DNA of 64,000 nucleotides from Maribellus sp. CM-23 (GTDB taxonomy: Bacteria; Bacteroidota; Bacteroidia; Bacteroidales; Prolixibacteraceae): positions 310,001 through 374,000 of the forward strand of contig NZ_JADWYJ010000005.1 in NCBI RefSeq assembly GCF_021354595.1, given 5' to 3'. The notes below the pieces were generated by a model. That model was not told the origin of the DNA, did not search any database, and was given only the letters and a program-made list of their open reading frames with translations. The stretch's first letter is position 1. Every line of letters begins with the position of its first letter. Shown here one piece after another: positions 62,150 through 64,000 of the stretch. Made by a program: the position numbers and the translations under genes.

Positions 62150-64000
62150 CTACTCGTGGCGTGACGGATCATCTTCTGTCAGCTGTAGTTTTTTCTGTAA
62201 CTCTTTCAGCTTCTGTTCCTGCAATACTTTCTTGTATTCAAACGGAATCACTTTTACAAACTTCGGAAGATAAGCTTCCCAGTTGGTAAGGATGGTGGCC
62301 GCCACGGAACTTTGGGTGTAAGTCAGGTGTTTGCTGATCATATCCTGAAGCTCTTTGATGTCTGCCTTGTCTTCAACAGGAGAAAGTTCAACCAAACCTT
62401 TGTTGCAGAAATAGTCAAAGTTTCCGGTTTCATCCAGTACATAAGCAATCCCGCCACTCATACCGGCTGCAAAGTTTCGTCCTGTTTTTCCCAGAACAAC
62501 AACACGTCCGCCAGTCATGTATTCGCAGCAGTGGTCGCCGGTTCCTTCAATCACCGCTTTTGCTCCCGAGTTACGCACGCAGAAACGTTCTCCTGCCACA
62601 CCGCGGAAATAAGCTTCACCGCTGGTTGCTCCGTAAAGCGAGGTGTTTCCGATCAGGATGTTTTCCTCGGGTTTGAAGGTCGATCCCAGTGGCGGAACCA
62701 CGATGATTTTACCTCCCGATAATCCTTTCCCGATGTAGTCGTTGCAATCGCCTTCCAAACGGAAGGTAACACCTTTTACCAGGAAGGCTCCGAAGCTTTG
62801 CCCTGCTGTACCGTGGAAAGTACAGTTGATCGTATCCTGGGGTAAACCCGCTTCGCCGTAGCGTTTCGAGATTTCTCCCGATAACATGGCTCCGATTGTA
62901 CGGTCAACGTTTACAATGTCTCTTGACATCCATACTTTCTCTGCACCATTCAATGCTTTCTTTGCGTCGCGAATCAAGGTGTGATCCATATGACCCGAAG
63001 TATCCTGTGTGTTTGCGGCTGTATTGTGAATATCGGTGTTTTCAGCTTCTTTTGGTACGTAAAGAAGACGGGAGAAGTCAACTGTTTTCATTTTCCAGTT
63101 GGTAACTTCATCGTTTGCCTCCAGCAGGTCGGTACGTCCCACAATTTCGTTGAATTTGCGAAAGCCCATTTCAGCCAGGTATTCACGAATTTCCTCTGCA
63201 ATAAAACGGAAGAAATTAACCGTGTATTCTGATTTCCCAATAAAACGTTTTCTCAGTTGTTTGTCTTGTGTTGCAATACCTGCGGGACATGTATTCATGT
63301 GGCATTTACGCATCATAATACAGCCCAGAACGATCAGTGCAGAAGTGGAGAATCCGAATTCTTCGCCGCCCAAGCATGCCAGAGTTACTACATCGCGGCC
63401 GGTTTTTAGCTGACCGTCCACCTGAAGCTTCACTCTGCCACGAAGGTTGTTAAGTACCAGTGTTTGCTGTGTTTCTGCAATTCCAAGTTCAACCGGCAAA
63501 CCCGCATGTTTGATCGAGCTGGCCGGACTGGCACCGGTTCCTCCGTCAGCCCCGGCAATAATGATCACGTCAGAGAATGCTTTGGCAACACCTGCTGCGA
63601 TGGTTCCCACACCGTCTTCCGAAACCAGTTTAACGGAAACTTTGGCTCTCGGGTTGGTGATCTTCAGGTCGTAGATCAATTGCGACAAATCCTCGATCGA
63701 ATAAATATCGTGGTGAGGTGGTGGCGAGATCAGTGTAATGCCCGGAGTTGAATTTCGGGTTTTGGCAATGATCTTGTTCACCTTGAATCCAGGTAACTGA
63801 CCGCCTTCACCGGGTTTTGCTCCCTGGGCTATTTTAATTTGCAGCTCTTCGGCGTTTATCAGGTAGTTGTTGGTAACACCAAAACGTCCGGAAGCCACCT
63901 GCTTGATTTTGCTGTTCTTCAGCGTGCCGAAGCGGGCCGGGTCTTCACCTCCCTCTCCGGTGTTGCTTCTGCCGCCAATTGTGTTCATGGTAACAGCCAG
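62150..64000 (-). CDS. gltB: Glutamate synthase large subunit, C-terminal part
   Basis: About 617 codons visible; the frame runs through the window edge (LAVT precedes the ATG at 63988), so roughly the first 900 residues of a normal 1500-residue protein are missing here. Visible: FMN-domain SPPPHHDIYSIEDLSQLIYD, GADGGTGASPASS, the 3Fe-4S cluster cysteines in CIMMRKCHMNTCP, and the C-terminal right-handed beta-helix with G-x-x-G-x-x-x-G turns (GLSGGKIIVVPP, GATSGEAYFRG, MTGGRVVVLGKTGRNFAAGM). Ends in a Lys/Gln-rich tail. Translated before gltD. Confidence 0.96.
   Translation of the reverse strand: MAVTMNTIGGRSNTGEGGEDPARFGTLKNSKIKQVASGRFGVTNNYLINAEELQIKIAQGAKPGEGGQLPGFKVNKIIAKTRNSTPGITLISPPPHHDIYSIEDLSQLIYDLKITNPRAKVSVKLVSEDGVGTIAAGVAKAFSDVIIIAGADGGTGASPASSIKHAGLPVELGIAETQQTLVLNNLRGRVKLQVDGQLKTGRDVVTLACLGGEEFGFSTSALIVLGCIMMRKCHMNTCPAGIATQDKQLRKRFIGKSEYTVNFFRFIAEEIREYLAEMGFRKFNEIVGRTDLLEANDEVTNWKMKTVDFSRLLYVPKEAENTDIHNTAANTQDTSGHMDHTLIRDAKKALNGAEKVWMSRDIVNVDRTIGAMLSGEISKRYGEAGLPQDTINCTFHGTAGQSFGAFLVKGVTFRLEGDCNDYIGKGLSGGKIIVVPPLGSTFKPEENILIGNTSLYGATSGEAYFRGVAGERFCVRNSGAKAVIEGTGDHCCEYMTGGRVVVLGKTGRNFAAGMSGGIAYVLDETGNFDYFCNKGLVELSPVEDKADIKELQDMISKHLTYTQSSVAATILTNWEAYLPKFVKVIPFEYKKVLQEQKLKELQKKLQLTEDDPSRHE

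Overview
The window looks like a chromosomal segment of a marine or anaerobic Bacteroidota, probably class Bacteroidia and near Marinilabiliales/Prolixibacteraceae (an inference from gene content). Evidence: a SusC/SusD pair with a FecR-type anti-sigma factor, a PorP/SprF outer-membrane protein, type IX secretion C-terminal sorting domains of both classes, and promoters of the Bacteroidota -7 type (TAnnTTTG) close in front of several genes. No rRNA, tRNA, CRISPR array, transposase or phage gene was seen.

Layout. 1-4877 (minus): fecR-like gene, SusC and the first codons of SusD. 5157-9657: rlmN, an MBL-fold hydrolase, a DUF3810 protein and a secreted M19 dipeptidase. 9948-41533: a 31 kb surface-protein locus on the plus strand. 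It holds a PorP/SprF-like protein, a 4,873-aa HYR/PKD/Ig-like giant without a recognisable sorting domain, two smaller secreted proteins, a 2,799-aa giant with a type B (gliding-type) C-terminal domain, and a smaller paralogous protein with a type A-like sorting domain. Three gene-poor islands (25713-27419, 28587-29916, 30628-31703) separate these genes and consist almost entirely of short repeats.

41590-42825 (minus) is a PLP-dependent Cys/Met metabolism enzyme. 43340-54020 (plus) is a glycogen/alpha-glucan cluster: branching enzyme, GSCFA protein, debranching enzyme, GT4 glycosyltransferase, GH57-family protein and glucan phosphorylase, closed by a strong terminator. 54377-56622 is an XRE-cupin regulator plus acyl-CoA synthetase pair. 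56965-58346 is pyrH-frr. Then come a glycerophosphodiester phosphodiesterase (minus), a LpxL-like acyltransferase (plus), and gltD with the 3' part of gltB (minus, cut by the window end).

How the genes may work together: the PorP/SprF protein probably serves export or anchoring of the type B protein at 31704. The glycogen cluster covers branching, debranching, elongation and phosphorolysis of storage glucan. The most unusual content is the repeat islands. They hold degenerate tandem arrays with strict 7, 8 or 20-21 bp periods. Several element families also recur in one orientation and largely one order immediately upstream of start codons, once with the start codon lying inside the repeat.
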